From Candidatus Dadabacteria bacterium (GTDB lineage: Bacteria > Desulfobacterota_D > UBA1144 > Nemesobacterales > Nemesobacteraceae), in contig RKRQ01000023.1 in the NCBI GenBank assembly GCA_007571325.1, positions 1 through 38,732 on the forward strand: a DNA stretch of 38,732 nucleotides. The letters are read 5' to 3'. Positions 35,908 through 38,732 of this stretch are shown piece after piece (within the stretch, counting starts at the first letter, position 1; every line of letters starts with the position of its first letter). A program made the translations under genes and the position numbers. The notes under the pieces are model-generated. The model was not told the DNA's origin. It ran no database searches and saw nothing but the letters and a program-made list of their open reading frames with translations.

Positions 35908-36933
35908 TCAGAGTAGCTTGGGTTGGCTATGGGGCTTGGTAATTCCAAGATGTTCGTAAGCAAGTTGCGTGGCCTTTCTTCCTCTAGGTGTTTTTTCCAT
36001 AAGTCCCTCCCTTATAAGAAAGGGTTCGTAGACGTTTTCTATTGTGTCTTTGTCCTCACTTACCGCGGCTGAGATGGTATCTATTCCAACTGGGCCGCCC
36101 CCGAATTTTTCGATTATCGAAGTAAGTATTGCCCTGTCAAGGTTATCAAGCCCCCTAGAATCGATCTCAAGCATCGAAAGGGCTTCCCTTACCACGGATT
36201 CGGTTATGTTTCCGTCCGATTTCATCTGAGCGTAGTCTCGTACTCTCTTAAGAAGCCTGTTTGCTATCCTGGGAGTTCCCCTTGCTCTTGAAGTCATCTC
36301 CCTTGCTGCTTCGTTTGTTATATTGACTCCAAGAATCCCTGAGGATCTTTTCACTATTCTTGAAAGTTCTTCAGTACTGTAATAATCAAGTCTCAATTCC
36401 ACTCCGAAGCGGGAGCGGAATGGAGATGTCAGAAGTCCCGTTCTGGTCGTTGCTCCTATCAGGGTGAATTTGTTTAAGTTTATTTTCACTGATCTTGCAG
36501 TTGGACCTTCTCCTATCATAAGATCAATGGTGAAATCCTCCATTGCCGAGTATAGATATTCCTCGACGACTCTGTTTATTCTGTGTATTTCGTCGACGAA
36601 AAGCACATCTTTTTCACCGAGATTGGTAAGCATGGAAGCCAGATCTCCGGCTCTTTCAAGAACCGGGCCCGAGGTAAGGTGCAGAGCTACTCCCAATTCG
36701 TTCGCAAATATGTGCGCTAGTGTAGTTTTTCCAAGCCCTGGAGGACCGGAAAGAAGCACATGGTCGAGCGCTTCGCCTCTTGCCTTGGTGGCGCCTATGA
36801 ATATGGAGGTCTGTTCTTTTATCCCCGGTTGTCCTATGAAATCTTGAAGAAAAGCCGGACGGAGGTTTGTGTCCGCAAGCTCATCTGGTTCTGTGTATTC
36901 GGGTGAAACGGTTTTTCGTCTGTTCTCTTGCAT
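35908..36933 (-). CDS. ruvB: Holliday junction branch migration helicase RuvB
   Basis: [81 protein letters not shown]. Confidence 0.98.
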   Translation of the reverse strand: MQENRRKTVSPEYTEPDELADTNLRPAFLQDFIGQPGIKEQTSIFIGATKARGEALDHVLLSGPPGLGKTTLAHIFANELGVALHLTSGPVLERAGDLASMLTNLGEKDVLFVDEIHRINRVVEEYLYSAMEDFTIDLMIGEGPTARSVKINLNKFTLIGATTRTGLLTSPFRSRFGVELRLDYYSTEELSRIVKRSSGILGVNITNEAAREMTSRARGTPRIANRLLKRVRDYAQMKSDGNITESVVREALSMLEIDSRGLDNLDRAILTSIIEKFGGGPVGIDTISAAVSEDKDTIENVYEPFLIREGLMEKTPRGRKATQLAYEHLGITKPHSQPKLL

Positions 36934-37521
36934 CTAGTTTTTCCTGATTATCTTAAGAACATCCCGAAGCACATCCTCAGTGGAATCCGAGGCTTCAATG
37001 ATTTTTTTGATCTCGGGAGTTTTCGTTTCCACCTCGGCCCTGGTGTACCCTAGGTTGAGCAGTGCGGAGACCGTATCGTCAAGCAGGGTGTTGGAAGCTG
37101 AAAGTTCTTCATCTGAAGCGATATCATCAAGCTTATCCTTAAGTTCGTTTGTGATCTTGATAGCTGTCTTGGTACCTATGCCGCGGATTTTTCTTTGAGC
37201 CAAGTTCCCGTTTATTATGGATTTTACAAGTTCTGAAACGGAGATGTTGGAAAGCATGTTCGTTGCCGCTTTTGGTCCTATGCCGGAAACGCTGATCAGT
37301 TTTTCAAAGAGTTTTTTCTCAGCGTCAGTGAGGAACCCAAACAGTTCAATGCTGTTTTCCCTGTGGTTTGTGTGTATTTTCAGTTCAACTTCTTCCCCCA
37401 TGGTTCCAAGATCATAGTAGGTCGAAAGTGGGACTGTAACTCCGTAACCGACTCCGTTTACATCAATGACGACGGTTCCCATTTCCTTACAAGCGATTAC
37501 GCCTCTAAGCAGATAAATCAT
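36934..37521 (-). CDS. ruvA: Holliday junction branch migration protein RuvA
   Basis: [73 protein letters not shown]. Confidence 0.97.
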   Translation of the reverse strand: MIYLLRGVIACKEMGTVVIDVNGVGYGVTVPLSTYYDLGTMGEEVELKIHTNHRENSIELFGFLTDAEKKLFEKLISVSGIGPKAATNMLSNISVSELVKSIINGNLAQRKIRGIGTKTAIKITNELKDKLDDIASDEELSASNTLLDDTVSALLNLGYTRAEVETKTPEIKKIIEASDSTEDVLRDVLKIIRKN

Positions 37522-38071
37522 TTATCGTATATCTCTTTTTCCTGCGTCTGCTTCCCATGCTGCCAATCGTACCATCTGGCAATCCACGTCTTGAAAGGTT
37601 TAGGTGGCAGATCGCGATAGCAAGCGCATCGGACTCATCCGTACTCTTAAATTCACTGACTCCGAGCATATAGGAGAGCATCTTTTGTATCTCTTCCTTG
37701 CTTGCTCTTCCCTTGCCAGTCAGGGCGAGCTTTACCTTGGTGGGCGCGAGCTCATTTACCGGGATTCCTCTTTGTGCCGCTGCCAAAACCGCTATTCCTC
37801 TTGACTGGCCAAGTTTTATGGCGCTTTTTGCGTTTTTGGCGAAAAATATATTTTCGACTGATACAACCGAGGGTCCGTAATCATCAATTACCCTTAGAAT
37901 TTCTGCGTAGATATGATTTAATTTTTCTGGAGTAGAATCTCCAGCTGCGGGGGAAATCGTTCCACTAGTTACGTAAATCAGCCGGTTCCCTTTACCGTCA
38001 ACGATTCCGTATCCACAGGATATTGATCCCGGGTCTATACCCATGACCCTGGTTTCGGAGTTCTTATCCAA
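37505..38071 (-). CDS. ruvC: Crossover junction endodeoxyribonuclease RuvC
   Basis: [56 protein letters not shown]. Confidence 0.97.
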   Translation of the reverse strand: MDKNSETRVMGIDPGSISCGYGIVDGKGNRLIYVTSGTISPAAGDSTPEKLNHIYAEILRVIDDYGPSVVSVENIFFAKNAKSAIKLGQSRGIAVLAAAQRGIPVNELAPTKVKLALTGKGRASKEEIQKMLSYMLGVSEFKSTDESDALAIAICHLNLSRRGLPDGTIGSMGSRRRKKRYTINDLSA

Positions 38072-38732
38072 TTGCCTCGAGTAACTGCTCGTCTATGTCG
38101 AAGTTGGCGTACACATTTTGAACATCATCGCTGTCTTCAAGCGCTTCCATCATTCTTATCATGTGTTCTGCATCCCGTCCCTCGATTCTGACGCTTGTCT
38201 GCGGTATCATGGTTACTTCAGCGGATTCGTACTTGATTTCGGCCTCGGAGACTGCCCTCTTTACCGCTTCATAATTCTCCGTAGGAGCTATTACCACAAT
38301 CTCGCTGTCTTCTGTACGCATATCGTCTGCGCCTGCGTCTATGACCAGATCAAAAAGCGAATCCTCATCAACCGAGTCTCCTGAAAATGCGATTCTTCCC
38401 TTAAGATCAAACATCCACGCTACACAGCCGTTTTCCCCGAGTCCTCCACCGTGTTTTGTAAATATTCTTCTTATTTCTGAGACAGTTCTGTTTTTATTAT
38501 CGGTAAGGGTTTTTACATATACAGCGCTTCCACCGGGTCCATACCCTTCGTAGAACACTTCGTTGTATACAACTCCCTCAATATCCCCAGTACCCCGTTT
38601 TATGGCCCTGTCGATCGTATCATTGGGCATATTGGAACTTTTTGCGGTTGCTATAGCGGTTCGGAGACGTGGGTTGGCTTCCGGGTCTCCTCCTCCTTCC
38701 TTTGCAGCAACGGTAAGCTCTCTGATGAGCTT
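38064..38732 (-). CDS. yebC: YebC/PmpR family protein (5' end outside the window)
   Basis: Frame stays open to the window edge: [53 protein letters not shown]...[36 protein letters not shown]. Confidence 0.96.
   Translation of the reverse strand, partial: KLIRELTVAAKEGGGDPEANPRLRTAIATAKSSNMPNDTIDRAIKRGTGDIEGVVYNEVFYEGYGPGGSAVYVKTLTDNKNRTVSEIRRIFTKHGGGLGENGCVAWMFDLKGRIAFSGDSVDEDSLFDLVIDAGADDMRTEDSEIVVIAPTENYEAVKRAVSEAEIKYESAEVTMIPQTSVRIEGRDAEHMIRMMEALEDSDDVQNVYANFDIDEQLLEAIG

Overview
This is a Gram-negative bacterial chromosomal window made up mostly of housekeeping operons. Left to right: a partial CDS with a strong intrinsic terminator; an orphan gene plus nth; nuoJKL; a membrane-anchored cytochrome c; an rrf2-sufB-sufC-sufD-Rieske operon behind a Fur-family-like box; an LLM-class flavin oxidoreductase; a small putative-Ig lipoprotein; cysH with a Pit-family transporter; pyrE; a GT-C-type glycosyltransferase; thrC; acyP; an MBL hydrolase; an ftsB-like gene; ksgA; a dacB-like gene; polA; a PmtA-like methyltransferase; ffh-rpsP-khpA-rimM-trmD; rplS; a CDP-alcohol phosphatidyltransferase; a tolQ-tolR-tolA/tonB-phosphatase-argS-SPOR operon; and yebC-ruvC-ruvA-ruvB. 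I saw no rRNA, tRNA, CRISPR array, transposase or prophage. I found no convincing undescribed multi-gene system. The observations most worth following up are: a DNA polymerase I whose 3'-5' exonuclease site appears disabled by D->N, E->Q and D->N changes; a TrmD protein fused to a second SPOUT-type RNA methyltransferase domain; a Fur/Zur-type 7-1-7 palindrome upstream of the suf operon; a stand-alone nuoJKL trio; and several promoters that imply leaderless or very short-leader mRNAs. All calls come from reading the sequence and the supplied ORF track. No database search was run.
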